In this document: one piece after another, positions 35,885 to 44,300 of the stretch | Numbering within the stretch: position 1 is the stretch's first letter | Layout of the letters: the number at the start of each line of letters is the position of its first letter | Origin: JANMDN01 sp031376285 | GTDB taxonomy: Bacteria > Actinomycetota > Thermoleophilia > Miltoncostaeales > Miltoncostaeaceae | Direction of reading: 5' to 3' | DNA length: 64,000 bases | Assembly (NCBI GenBank): GCA_031376285.1 | Contig: JANMDN010000052.1 | Span: forward strand, 54,350-118,349 | Position numbers and translations under genes: made by a program | Notes under the pieces: generated by a model | The model's database searches: none | What the model saw: the letters and a program-made list of their open reading frames with translations, nothing else | What the model was told of the DNA's origin: nothing

Positions 35885-36733
35885 ATGCCTGAGCTACCCG
35901 AGCTGGAAGCCCTCTCCCGAGGCCTGACCGCCGCCACTGCCGGACGGACGGTCACCGGCGTCGCGGTCTGGCAGCCCCATGCGCTAAGGACGGTCGACCC
36001 GCCGTTCGAATCGCTCGACGGCGCGACGGTTCGCGCGATCTGGCGCCGCGGCAAGCTCCTCGGCATCGACTTCGGCGAGGTGGTCGTCGTCATCCATCTC
36101 ATGCAGGCCGGTCGCCTTGCGCTCGCGAAGACGTCCGCAAAGCGACCGGGGCGGGCCGCGGCGCTCGCGATCCGACTCGACGACGGAAACGAGCTGCGTC
36201 TGCGCGAAGCGGCCACCGAGCATCGGGCGAGCGTTCACCTCCTCCCGCGCGCCAACGTCGACGGGCACGCTCCGCTTGCCTCCCTCGGACCGGAACCGAT
36301 CGGGCTCCCTCCAGTCACCTGGAAGGAGCGACTGGCCAGTCCAGCGGCGCAACTCCAGAACGCCATCCGGGACGGACGGCGGGTGGCGGGCATCGGCCGC
36401 GCCTACGCAAGCGACATCCTTTGGGCCGGTCGTCTCGCGCCGTTTGCACGCACTGATCGTCTCGACGATGACGCCTGGACCCGGCTCGCGGTCGCGGCAG
36501 ACCTCGTGCTCGGGCAGGCGATCGAACGGGCATGCGCGACGATCACGACCGACTTGCCGACCCGAGAGGGTCGCCTCACCATGGTGCACAACCACGCTGG
36601 CGAGCCCTGTCTTCGGTGCGGTCGGCGGCTCGAACGGGTCTCCTTCTCAGGCTACGAACTCGTGTACTGCCCGGACTGTCAAACCGGCGGTAAGGTGCTT
36701 GCGGACCGTCGAATCAGCAGACTGCTCAAGTAG
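35885..36733 (+). CDS. Fpg/Nei family DNA glycosylase (formamidopyrimidine-DNA glycosylase-like)
   Basis: This 282-residue protein starts with MPELPELEALSRGL, supplying the Pro1 nucleophile and Glu2 of the family. The catalytic Lys lies in RRGKLLGID. It ends in a zinc finger (CLRCGRRLERVSFSGYELVY then CPDCQ) followed by RRISRLLK. These enzymes excise oxidised bases and nick the strand by beta,delta-elimination. Two usual Fpg segments differ: HLGMxGRL is HLMQAGRL, and the DNA-contacting GxGNIY is GIGRAY, so Asn is replaced by Arg. Base preference may therefore differ from E. coli Fpg. The gene is divergent from the atp operon. Confidence 0.9.
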   Translation: MPELPELEALSRGLTAATAGRTVTGVAVWQPHALRTVDPPFESLDGATVRAIWRRGKLLGIDFGEVVVVIHLMQAGRLALAKTSAKRPGRAAALAIRLDDGNELRLREAATEHRASVHLLPRANVDGHAPLASLGPEPIGLPPVTWKERLASPAAQLQNAIRDGRRVAGIGRAYASDILWAGRLAPFARTDRLDDDAWTRLAVAADLVLGQAIERACATITTDLPTREGRLTMVHNHAGEPCLRCGRRLERVSFSGYELVYCPDCQTGGKVLADRRISRLLK

Positions 36734-36750
36734 GCGGTTTTTGATGTCGC

Positions 36751-37353
36751 GTGGCGACCCCCGTTGTCATCAAATTGGGGTCGCGTGCCGATACTTCGTC
36801 CATGACGACGACCGCGGTGGCAACGGACTGCTCGCACGACGACCACACGGTCGTTCCGACGTCGCGGATCACGTTCGCCCCGGCCACGATTGGCGCTGCG
36901 CTCGGATCGTTGATCGTTGTCGCGCTCGCCGTGATGACGACCCCGTGGCTGCTCCTGCTCGAGCCGCTCGGAATCGTCGCGGCCCTCTGGATCGCGGCAC
37001 CCAAGGCCCTCCAGGTTTCAGGCGTCGAGCGGATCGTGATGGAAGCGTGGGGCGTGCGCTGGCTCGCGGCGAGTCTCGGCCTCATCGGGGGGAATGGCGC
37101 CGTGTTGTGGCTCGCCGTCCTCGGATCGTTTGCCATCTGCGGCCATTGGGCGGGTTGGCGACTGCACCGCGCGCAAGCGCGCATGACGCGGCGGCTTGAG
37201 CGGCCGGTTCGGACGGCGCGCGAGCCGATCACCCTGTCGGGTGTCGTCGGCGTTTCGTTTGGCGAACACCACGTCCGCACTCGTCGTCACGAGCGCCGCT
37301 CACGAACCGCGACGATCGAATCGTCAGCGGACCTCGTCGACTCCGCCGCCTAG
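36751..37353 (+). CDS. Hypothetical membrane protein
   Basis: I do not recognise a family. The roughly 200-residue product (GTG start; ATG 36802 is an alternative) has a polar N-terminus, three hydrophobic stretches (TIGAALGSLIVVALAVMTTP, LLLLEPLGIVAALWIAAPKA, WLAASLGLIGGNGAVLWLAV), an Arg-rich cytoplasmic segment (WRLHRAQARMTRRLERPVRT) and a polar tail. It lies 17 bases after the glycosylase stop on the same strand and could share its transcript. It converges with the GlcNAc-1-P transferase gene. Confidence 0.6.
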   Translation: MATPVVIKLGSRADTSSMTTTAVATDCSHDDHTVVPTSRITFAPATIGAALGSLIVVALAVMTTPWLLLLEPLGIVAALWIAAPKALQVSGVERIVMEAWGVRWLAASLGLIGGNGAVLWLAVLGSFAICGHWAGWRLHRAQARMTRRLERPVRTAREPITLSGVVGVSFGEHHVRTRRHERRSRTATIESSADLVDSAA

Positions 37354-37366
37354 CACTCCTGCGAAA

Positions 37367-38491
37367 TCACGCGGCCCGGCCCGACTCCTCGCGCCGACGC
37401 GCCTTCTTCTCGCGGACGATGTCGACGACCGGCGTGCTCCGCCATTTGAGGATCTCGAGCACGTACACGAGGTAGATGGCTCCGGCGACCGCGACAAGGG
37501 CGCAGGCGATCATCGCCAGGGTGCCAGGAAGTTGGAAGCGCCCGCGCCCGTCGGTGTAGGGAATGAAGCGCGCCGCGAGGGCGACCCCGCCCATGAGCGC
37601 GCACCAGGCGTACATCGCCAGCACCGTCCGTCGTTGACTCCATCCGATCGTGAAGAAGCGGTGATGGAAGTGGCTGCGATCGGCGCCGTAGATCGGGCGG
37701 CCGTGCTTGAGGCGTTTGAGGATCACAAACGACGTGTCGAGGATTGGAATCAGGAGAATGAGGAGCGGCCCGATCACGGCAATCGCGGCCGCGCTCTTCA
37801 TCACACCGGTGATCGAAACCCCCGCCAGAACGAAGCCGAGAAGCATCGAGCCGGCGTCACCCATGAAGACCTTCGCCGGGTTGAAGTTGAAGACCAGGAA
37901 CGCCGCGCAAGCCCCCACAAGCGACGCCGCGATGATGGCGGGGTCAGCCCGACCGAGCGACGCCGCGATGATCGCGAACGTCGTCGCGCCGATGCCGGCG
38001 ACGCCGGCCGCGAGCCCGTCCATGCCGTCGATGAAGTTGATCATGTTGACGAGGGCGACAAACCAGACGACCGTGAGCGGATACTCGGCCGGACCGAGGT
38101 CGAACGCGCCGAGTCCAGGTAGCGTGATGTGATCAATCGTCAGGCCCGCCGCGACGGGTAGCGCCGCGCACGCAACCTGCCCGCCGAGCTTGATGACCGG
38201 CCGCAACTCCCAGACATCGTCAGCGGCGCCGAGCAGCGAGATCGCGAGCGCGCCGACAATGAGTCCACGCGTCTCGGCCCCCGCCGGCAGAAACCACGCG
38301 ACAGGGATGAGGAAGCCCACCAGTATCCCGAGCCCACCAAGAAGCGGCGTCGGCTCGGTGTGAATCCGCCGGTCCGATGGTTCGGCGACCGCCCCAACCT
38401 GGCGGGCGATTCGCATCGCAACGGGCGTTACGAGGAGCGTGATGATCGCGGCGGCAATCGCCGCCAGGATCGGAATGAGCGTGGTCGTCAT
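37367..38491 (-). CDS. Undecaprenyl-phosphate sugar-1-phosphate transferase (WecA/TagO-like)
   Basis: This 374-residue polytopic protein of the MraY/WecA family has about ten to eleven membrane helices. Signatures include PSDRRIHTEPTPLLGGLGI, the Asp pair GAADDVWELRPV, NMINFIDGMDGLAAGVAGIG and the catalytic FNFNPAKVFMGDAGSMLLGF. The C-terminal cytoplasmic loop GADRSHFHHRFFTIGWSQR has the His motif of WecA/TagO types. It would load GlcNAc-1-P (or a relative) on undecaprenyl phosphate to start a wall or surface glycan, feeding LCP ligases such as the one at 20402-22324. ATG 38491 lies downstream of two pairs of palindromic sites. Confidence 0.9.
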   Translation of the reverse strand: MTTTLIPILAAIAAAIITLLVTPVAMRIARQVGAVAEPSDRRIHTEPTPLLGGLGILVGFLIPVAWFLPAGAETRGLIVGALAISLLGAADDVWELRPVIKLGGQVACAALPVAAGLTIDHITLPGLGAFDLGPAEYPLTVVWFVALVNMINFIDGMDGLAAGVAGIGATTFAIIAASLGRADPAIIAASLVGACAAFLVFNFNPAKVFMGDAGSMLLGFVLAGVSITGVMKSAAAIAVIGPLLILLIPILDTSFVILKRLKHGRPIYGADRSHFHHRFFTIGWSQRRTVLAMYAWCALMGGVALAARFIPYTDGRGRFQLPGTLAMIACALVAVAGAIYLVYVLEILKWRSTPVVDIVREKKARRREESGRAA

Positions 38492-38822
38492 GTCACGGCG
38501 AAGGTGGGGCCTCCCACACCTCGGGGCGAGTGTAGCCCAGGCGGGAGACGTCCCGGGTGGTCGGTCAAACCCTCCGCGCGCCTGCGTCCCCGGACCTCGC
38601 TGACAGTCACGTTTGACCCTCCCGTTGACTGTCAACGAGCCCCGGGGTGCAGAGGCTCGGCGCAAGGTTGATCAAGAAGCACGTCGCCAACCGAAGCCGG
38701 TTCGGGCACGTGGAGGATCTCTTGACTGTCAAAAAGGGGGCCCTTCTTGACAGTCAAGAAAATCACGCAACGAGCGACAATCTGGCCCTCGAACACATTG
38801 AACCCTCGGCGACCCGAGGCCG
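38492..38822. other. Intergenic region with operator-like palindromes
   Basis: About 330 bases between the SDR stop and the sugar-phosphate transferase start, both on the minus strand. No protein-like frame is convincing. The notable content is the set of TTGACWGTCAA palindromes described separately; otherwise I see nothing. Confidence 0.6.
38601..38757 (-). promoter_or_regulatory. Four TTGAC-N-GTCAA palindromes in two evenly spaced pairs
   Basis: Copies: TGACAGTCA at 38601-38609, TTGACTGTCAA at 38625-38635, TTGACTGTCAA at 38722-38732 and TTGACAGTCAA at 38747-38757. The last is extended to an 8-bp-arm palindrome TTCTTGAC-A-GTCAAGAA at 38744-38760. Centres within each pair are 25 bases apart; the pairs themselves are 122 bases apart. 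This looks like a two-site cooperative operator present twice, about 110-270 bases upstream of the sugar-phosphate transferase gene. I do not know which regulator family binds it. Confidence 0.6.
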
Positions 38823-39593
38823 CTACTTCGGGCCCATCAGCCCAGCTGCCCGGACGACCAGGCGACGCGGGAGGATTCGGGCGCAGCCAATCGTGAACCT
38901 CGCGAGGGGGCCGGTCGCGACGTGTGCCTTCCCGCGATCGAGCGCGCGCCATGTCGCGCGAACGACCCCATCGGCGGTCTCTTGGGGAATCCATCCGGGG
39001 AGTCCCGCCTCGCCCGCCACCGTCGTGAACTCGGTTCGCGTCGGGCCTGGGCAAACGGCGATCACCTGGACGCCGGTGCCACGCAGCTCCTGCCGAATGG
39101 CTTCGGCGAAATGCAGCTCGAAGGCCTTGGTCGCGCCGTAGGTCGCCATGAACGGGAGCGGCTGCCAGGCGGCCGCCGACGACACGATGATCATTCGCCC
39201 AGAGCCACGCCGCCGCATCGCCGGCAGTACGTGACACGCCATGTCGACCACCGCCTCCACATTCAGGCGCACCATCGCCGTCTCGCGTTCGGGATCCAGC
39301 TGGTCGATTGCGCCACGGGTCCCGAAGCCCGCGTTCAAAACGACAACCGACGGCTCTCCGGCCTCGTCCAGCGCCGCCCGGCAGCGGGCGAGTCCGTCCG
39401 CGGTCGAAAGATCGCAATCGACCCAGCGAGCCTCACCAGCGGCGCCCGAAAACTCGGAGGCAAGCTCGGCGAGGCGGTCGGCGCGCCGGGCCACAAGCAG
39501 GAGACGGTACCCGCGGGCGGCGAGATCCCGCGCGAACGCGGCCCCAATGCCCGACGACGCACCCGTCACGACCGCAAGTCCGGGCTGATCCAC
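38823..39593 (-). CDS. Short-chain dehydrogenase/reductase (SDR)
   Basis: A 256-residue classical SDR: cofactor motif VVTGASSGIGAAFARDLAA near residue 8, a basic segment LLLVARRADRLAEL that suggests NADP(H), the NAG-type motif VLNAGFG, and the catalytic Ser-Tyr-Lys in IIVSSAAAWQ and MATYGATKAFE. The substrate is unknown. The start is GTG 39593 (MDQPGLAVVTG), with AGGG about ten bases upstream; the longer open frame is Arg-rich. It is divergent from egtB, and the 126 bases between them should hold both promoters. Confidence 0.88.
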   Translation of the reverse strand: MDQPGLAVVTGASSGIGAAFARDLAARGYRLLLVARRADRLAELASEFSGAAGEARWVDCDLSTADGLARCRAALDEAGEPSVVVLNAGFGTRGAIDQLDPERETAMVRLNVEAVVDMACHVLPAMRRRGSGRMIIVSSAAAWQPLPFMATYGATKAFELHFAEAIRQELRGTGVQVIAVCPGPTRTEFTTVAGEAGLPGWIPQETADGVVRATWRALDRGKAHVATGPLARFTIGCARILPRRLVVRAAGLMGPK

Positions 39594-39719
39594 GGCGCGA
39601 ACCCTACGTCGTTCTCGCGGGCTCGGATCCGTTACACCCCGCACCGGCCCCCGGTGAGACAGCTCACCGTGTGAGATTCCTCGCTGGCACATCCCTTCCG
39701 ACGGGGCGACCCTCATCTG

Positions 39720-41024
39720 ATGCTCGCGGACGTCGTATCGATCGCCGACCGATTGACGCGGGTCCGCGCGCGCACGTTCGAACTGCTCGCTCCGCTCGAC
39801 GACGCCGGCATGAAACGCAGCCCCGACCCCATTTTGAGCCCCCCGCTCTGGGACCTCGGCCACATCGCCGCCTACGAGGAGCTTTGGCTGCTTCAACGTG
39901 TCGCGGGCAAGCCCTCTCGCCATCCCGATCTTCAGGCCACCTACGATGCGTTCGAGACGCCACGAGCGGTCAGGGGCGACGTTGCGATCCTCGATGTGGA
40001 GGCCGCTCGGGACTATTTGTCAGGCGTTCGCGACGACACGCTCGAACTCCTTACCGGCATCGACCTGACGAACACGTCGGATCCGTTGCTTCGAGCCGGC
40101 GCGGTCTTCGAGATGGTCGCCCAACACGAAGCGCAGCACGCGGAGACGGTGCTCCAAGCGCTTCAAATGCTCTCCGCGGGGGGCTACGTCCCGCCGTCGA
40201 GGCGCACGGCACCGCTCGCTGTGCGCGTACGCGGCGAGCCGGTGAGGCTTCCCGGCGGGGACTTCCAGATGGGGGCCAGCGACCGGGGCTTCGGCTACGA
40301 CTGCGAGAAGCCGAGGCACTCCCGGCGCGTTGCGGGTTTCCTGATCGGGCGTGCACTCGTCACAAACGGCGAGCACCTCGACTTCGTTGCCGATGGCGGC
40401 TACGCGCGCCCAGAGCTGTGGTCGCCAGAGGGCTGGCAGTGGCGCAACGAGACCGCCGTGCGCGCCCCGCTCTACTGGGAGGCCGACGGCGGCGGGGATT
40501 GGATCTCCCGCTCGTTCGAGCGCTGGTCGCGCGTCGATCCGGCGGCTCCCCTCTGTCACGTGTCCTGGTTCGAGGCCGACGCTCATGCTCGCTGGGCCGG
40601 AGCGAGGCTCCCAACGGAGGCCGAATGGGAGTACGCGGCCCGCGCTGGCGTTTCGCCCGAAGCGCCGTTTCCTTGGGGGTTTGGCGGCGCCGCCGGCCGC
40701 GCGAACCTCGGTGATGACTACTTCGCTCCCCTTGCCTCAGGCGCACTCCCGGATGGCGTTGCACCCTGCGGGGCCACGCAGATGATCGGCGATGTCTGGG
40801 AATGGACGTCGTCGGAGTTCACCGGGTACCCGGGCTTTCGCGCTCATCCCTACCGCGAGTACTCCGAGGTGTTCTACGACCGGGGCTACCGGGTTCTTCG
40901 CGGGGGGTCGTGGGCGACGCAGGACGTCGCCATGAGGGCCACGTTCCGGAACTGGGACCTCCCCCAGCGCCGACAGATCTTCGCGGGCCTGCGGCTCGCG
41001 TGGGACAACTCCGAGGAGATGTGA
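39720..41024 (+). CDS. egtB: Ergothioneine biosynthesis sulfoxide synthase EgtB
   Basis: EgtB is a non-haem iron enzyme that joins the thiol donor to hercynine using O2. The 434-residue protein has an N-terminal DinB-like domain with the iron ligands: LWDLGHIAAYEE near residue 45 and the HX3HXE motif in QHEAQHAETVLQ near residue 137. An FGE-sulfatase-like C-terminal domain follows (LPTEAEWEYAARAG, VWEWTSSEFTGYPGF, YRVLRGGSWAT). Length is normal. The stop overlaps the egtD start by one base (TGATG). No egtA, egtC or egtE accompanies the pair. Confidence 0.94.
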   Translation: MLADVVSIADRLTRVRARTFELLAPLDDAGMKRSPDPILSPPLWDLGHIAAYEELWLLQRVAGKPSRHPDLQATYDAFETPRAVRGDVAILDVEAARDYLSGVRDDTLELLTGIDLTNTSDPLLRAGAVFEMVAQHEAQHAETVLQALQMLSAGGYVPPSRRTAPLAVRVRGEPVRLPGGDFQMGASDRGFGYDCEKPRHSRRVAGFLIGRALVTNGEHLDFVADGGYARPELWSPEGWQWRNETAVRAPLYWEADGGGDWISRSFERWSRVDPAAPLCHVSWFEADAHARWAGARLPTEAEWEYAARAGVSPEAPFPWGFGGAAGRANLGDDYFAPLASGALPDGVAPCGATQMIGDVWEWTSSEFTGYPGFRAHPYREYSEVFYDRGYRVLRGGSWATQDVAMRATFRNWDLPQRRQIFAGLRLAWDNSEEM

Positions 41025-42031
41025 TGACCCCCGTGCAGACCAGCCAGCCTCCCACCTATCGTCTGGATGTCCACACGAGCGCCACGCGCCGTGCCGACAC
41101 TCTCGCCGAGGACGTGCGGGCCGGGCTGACCACCGAGCCGCGAACCCTTGCGCCGAAGTACTTCTACGACGAGCGCGGCTGCGAACTCTTCGAAGCGATT
41201 ACCGCGCTTCCCGAGTACTACCAAACTCGGACCGAGCTGACCATCCTCGAGACCATCTCCGAGGACCTCGTACGTCGGCACCAACCGAGTGAGCTCGTGG
41301 AACTTGGATCGGGGAGTTCCCGAAAGACCGCCTCTCTCCTCGATCCGATGGCCGCCCAAGGACTCCTGCAGCGGTACGTGCCCTTTGACATCGCGCCGAC
41401 CGCACTCCTCGGTGCGGCCTCGCGGGTGGCCGATCGCTACCCCGGCGTCGAGGTCCACGCTGTGGCCGGCGACTTCGCGGACCATCTCGACCGCATTCCA
41501 CCCTCGGAGGGCGTCCGCCTCGTGGCCTTTCTCGGCGGGACGATCGGCAACCTCCATCCGCAGGAGCGGGCCGCATTCCTTGACGACGTCCTGCCGCTCC
41601 TCGGGCCGGATGACCTCCTGCTCGTCGGGACCGATCTCACCGGCGATGTCGCCCGAACGGAGGCCGCCTACGACGATTCAGCGGGGGTCACGGCCGCGTT
41701 CAATCAGAACGTCCTGCGGGTACTCAACCGTGAGCTTGACGCCAACTTCGAGGTTTCGGCGTTCGAGCACGTTGCCTTCTTCGACCACGACGAGCAGTGG
41801 ATCGAAATGCGACTGCGCGCCAGGTCCGACCAGGTCGTCGACCTCGGCCGGGCCGATTTCACGCTCACCCTCGCGCGGGGGGAGGAGATCCGAACGGAGA
41901 TCTCGTGCAAGTTCGACCGGGCACGGGTGGCGCAGATGTACGCCGACGCCGGGCTCGAGCTGCTCGAATGGCACACCGACTGCGACGAACGCTTCGCGGT
42001 GTCGGTCGCCCGGCGTCTAGTGTCATGCTGA
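41024..42031 (+). CDS. egtD: L-histidine N-alpha-methyltransferase EgtD
   Basis: EgtD trimethylates histidine to hercynine with SAM. The 335-residue protein has the Methyltransf_33 pattern: LAPKYFYDERGCELFEAIT, LPEYYQTRTELTIL, the SAM-binding ELGSGSSRKTASLLD, FLGGTIGNLHPQE and FNQNVLRVLNREL, then an end IEMRLRAR...ISCKF. ATG 41024 overlaps the egtB stop, with GGAG a few bases upstream, so the pair is one transcription unit. Its 3' end overlaps the convergent Crp-family gene by nine bases. Confidence 0.95.
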   Translation: MTPVQTSQPPTYRLDVHTSATRRADTLAEDVRAGLTTEPRTLAPKYFYDERGCELFEAITALPEYYQTRTELTILETISEDLVRRHQPSELVELGSGSSRKTASLLDPMAAQGLLQRYVPFDIAPTALLGAASRVADRYPGVEVHAVAGDFADHLDRIPPSEGVRLVAFLGGTIGNLHPQERAAFLDDVLPLLGPDDLLLVGTDLTGDVARTEAAYDDSAGVTAAFNQNVLRVLNRELDANFEVSAFEHVAFFDHDEQWIEMRLRARSDQVVDLGRADFTLTLARGEEIRTEISCKFDRARVAQMYADAGLELLEWHTDCDERFAVSVARRLVSC

Positions 42032-42709
42032 CGATCCGTCGCCCCGGTTGTCGAGATCGGTCGTCTTGAGGATGATCGTTCGGTAGCGGGCCTCGAGTAC
42101 GCCTTGGTCGGTGAGGCTGCGAAGCGCGATCGTCACCGACTCCCGGGCGGCGCCGACCATCTCGCCGAGTTGCTGGTGGGTGAGCCGAAGATCGAGGCGG
42201 ATTCCGTCCGGCGTGACCCTGCCAAAGCGCTCGGCGAGCTGTCGGATCTTCAGCAGCAAGCGGCGTTCGACGCGGGGCTCAAGGGCGATCGCGGCCGCTA
42301 GCTCGCGATCGGCCATCTGGATTGACAGGACGCGGACGAGGTTACCGGCCAGTCGAGGGATCGTCATCCACAGATCCTGGGTTTGCGCGTCAACCAGCAT
42401 GACCGTGGATGCCTCGATTGCGCGACATCGCACGGGGGACGTCGAGGCCCACTCGGCGATCGGTCGCACGAGGACGTCGCCCTCCTCCACCAAGCAGATC
42501 GTCCGCATGCCCGAGGCGGACGTGTCGACGTCGAGGGCGAGCCGGCCGTGAACGAGCACCGCGCAAGGTGTGTCCCCGTCGGAGACAGACCACTCGGCAC
42601 CTACTTCGAGGTCGACGCGATCGAGGAGACTCGTGAACTCCACCACCGATTGTCGATCGATTCCGGCGAAGAGGTCGAGGGTGCTGAGGTCGCCGTCGCC
42701 ACTTGCCAC
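42023..42709 (-). CDS. Crp/Fnr family transcriptional regulator
   Basis: This 228-residue protein has an N-terminal cyclic-nucleotide-binding-type beta-roll (VLVHGRLALDVDTSASGMRT), a dimerisation helix (VRVLSIQMADRELAAAIALE) and a Crp-type winged helix with the recognition segment LTHQQLGEMVGAARESVTIA. The cAMP pocket residues of E. coli CRP are not conserved and there is no Cys cluster as in FNR, so the ligand is unknown. It starts at GTG 42709, 53 bases after the glyA stop on the same strand. Confidence 0.88.
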   Translation of the reverse strand: MASGDGDLSTLDLFAGIDRQSVVEFTSLLDRVDLEVGAEWSVSDGDTPCAVLVHGRLALDVDTSASGMRTICLVEEGDVLVRPIAEWASTSPVRCRAIEASTVMLVDAQTQDLWMTIPRLAGNLVRVLSIQMADRELAAAIALEPRVERRLLLKIRQLAERFGRVTPDGIRLDLRLTHQQLGEMVGAARESVTIALRSLTDQGVLEARYRTIILKTTDLDNRGDGSSA

Positions 42710-42762
42710 AGGCGAATGCTCGTCAACTTCGGGCCCATCCGCAAGGGCCGGAGGTTGTGGTC

Positions 42763-44058
42763 CTATCCCCGCGCAGTCGCTCCGGTCACAAGCGCCGGGT
42801 AGAGCGGGAAGCGCTCGCCCAGGGCCCGACTGCGATCCCGCAGCGCGGACAGATCGCCCTCGGTCGCCTCAGGGCGAAGGGCGCCGACGATGATCTCGCC
42901 GATACGTCGCATCTCGTCGTCGCCGAAACCTCGGGTGGTGAGCGCCGGTGTGCCGATCCGAAGCCCGGAGGTCACCGTCGGCGGACGCTCGTCGAACGGA
43001 ACGCCGTTCTTGTTGACGGTGATGCCCGCCGCGTCGAGGCGGTGCTCTCCGTCCTGGCCGGTCAACGGCGTCGCCGAGAGATCGACCAGCACGAGGTGAT
43101 TGTCCGAGCCACCAGTGACGAGGGCGAGCCCACCGGCGACGAGCTCTTCGGCCAACGCCTGGCAGTTCGACACGGTCCGCTGCTGCCGCTCGCGGAACTC
43201 CGGGGTCAGGGCGTGGCCGAGGGCCACCGCCTTGGCCGCGATCACATGCATCAGTGGACCGCCCTGTAGGCCGGGGAAGATCGCCCGATCGACGCGCTGG
43301 CCGAGCGCCTCCGTGCTCATCACGATGCCGGCTCGGGGACCCCCAAGCGTCTTGTGGGTCGTCGTGGTGACGAGGTCGGCGATGCCGACCGGCGTCGGGT
43401 GGACCCCCGCGGCGACGAGGCCGGCGATGTGGGCCATGTCAACCATGAGCATGGCGTCGACCTCGTCGGCGATCGCCCGAAACGTCGCGAAGTCGAGTTC
43501 CCTCGGGTAGGCGGATCCCCCGGCGACGATCAGCGCTGGGCGATGCTCACGCGCGAGCTCGCGGACCTGATCGAAGTCGATCCGGCAGTTGTCGCGCCGC
43601 ACGCCGTAGTGCTGGAACGCGTAGAGCTTTCCCGAGAAGTTCGCCTTGAGGCCGTGTGAGAGGTGTCCGCCGTGGGAGAGCGACATGGCGAGTACGCGAT
43701 CACCCGGCTTGAGGACTGCCGCGTAGGCCGCCTCGTTCGCGGTCGAGCCGGAATGCGGTTGGACGTTGACGTGCTCGGCGCCAAAGACCTGTTTGGCCCG
43801 TGCGATCGCGAGCTCCTCGACCTCGTCGACGACCTCGCAACCACCGTAATAGCGCTTGCCGGGCAGCCCCTCCGCGTACTTGTTGGTGAGGACCGAGCCG
43901 ACGGCTTGGAGCACGGCCTGGCTCGTGAAGTTCTCGCTGGCGATCATCTCGAGGGTTTCGGACTGGCGTTCGAGCTCGGCTCGGAGGAGGGCCGCTACCG
44001 CTGGGTCGGCGTCAGAGATGTCTTGAGACAGGTAGCTCTCGTCGTCGAAAAAACCCAC
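42763..44058 (-). CDS. glyA: Serine hydroxymethyltransferase
   Basis: GlyA interconverts serine and glycine with tetrahydrofolate. The 431-residue PLP enzyme has LEMIASENFTSQAVLQA, YYGGCEVVDEVEELAI, VNVQPHSGSTANEAAY and the PLP-lysine segment DLVTTTTHKTLGGPR. I prefer GTG 44058 to GTG 44064 because GAGGG then lies six to ten bases upstream of it. Upstream (44098-44220) is an unusually AT-rich stretch with palindromes. GlyA is near egtD and feeds one-carbon units, but the two are on opposite strands. Confidence 0.96.
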   Translation of the reverse strand: MGFFDDESYLSQDISDADPAVAALLRAELERQSETLEMIASENFTSQAVLQAVGSVLTNKYAEGLPGKRYYGGCEVVDEVEELAIARAKQVFGAEHVNVQPHSGSTANEAAYAAVLKPGDRVLAMSLSHGGHLSHGLKANFSGKLYAFQHYGVRRDNCRIDFDQVRELAREHRPALIVAGGSAYPRELDFATFRAIADEVDAMLMVDMAHIAGLVAAGVHPTPVGIADLVTTTTHKTLGGPRAGIVMSTEALGQRVDRAIFPGLQGGPLMHVIAAKAVALGHALTPEFRERQQRTVSNCQALAEELVAGGLALVTGGSDNHLVLVDLSATPLTGQDGEHRLDAAGITVNKNGVPFDERPPTVTSGLRIGTPALTTRGFGDDEMRRIGEIIVGALRPEATEGDLSALRDRSRALGERFPLYPALVTGATARG

Positions 44059-44156
44059 GCGCACCCTCGTTTTCGGTCGTCAGCAGGGCCGTCGAGGCTA
44101 GCAGAACCCACAGCCGTGACCCACTCCGAAGGCGCGTTTGGCGGGAGGTGTCAAAT

Positions 44157-44217
44157 CGTGAGATTCCAGCAAGTGCTTGGCGCCAAATCGCCCGTGATTA
44201 TTACTTAAAACTCACGA
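44157..44217. promoter_or_regulatory. AT-rich region with palindromes upstream of glyA and the HD-GYP gene
   Basis: TTGGCGCCAA at 44177-44186 is a perfect 10-base palindrome. It lies between the inverted repeats TCGTGAG (44157-44163) and CTCACGA (44211-44217). The stretch sits in the divergent region between glyA and the GGDEF/HD-GYP gene and could be an operator for either; no regulator is assigned. Confidence 0.35.
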
Positions 44218-44263
44218 ATGGGAAGGGGGTCGGTCGCCCGGCGACGCTCGCGCGCGGTGACGG

Positions 44264-44292
44264 ATGACCCCGGGACAGGACTCCGCTACGTT
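44264..44292 (+). promoter_or_regulatory. Predicted promoter of the GGDEF/HD-GYP gene
   Basis: ATGACC (44264-44269) and TACGTT (44287-44292) with a 17-base spacer; the ATG follows the -10 by eight bases, suggesting a transcript with little or no leader. Confidence 0.4.
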
Positions 44293-44300
44293 TGCCGGCG

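Noticed and set aside
38632..39417. Minus-strand frame crossing the palindromic region into the SDR gene
   Set aside because: It overlaps the real SDR coding sequence in another frame and has Arg/Gly-rich composition.
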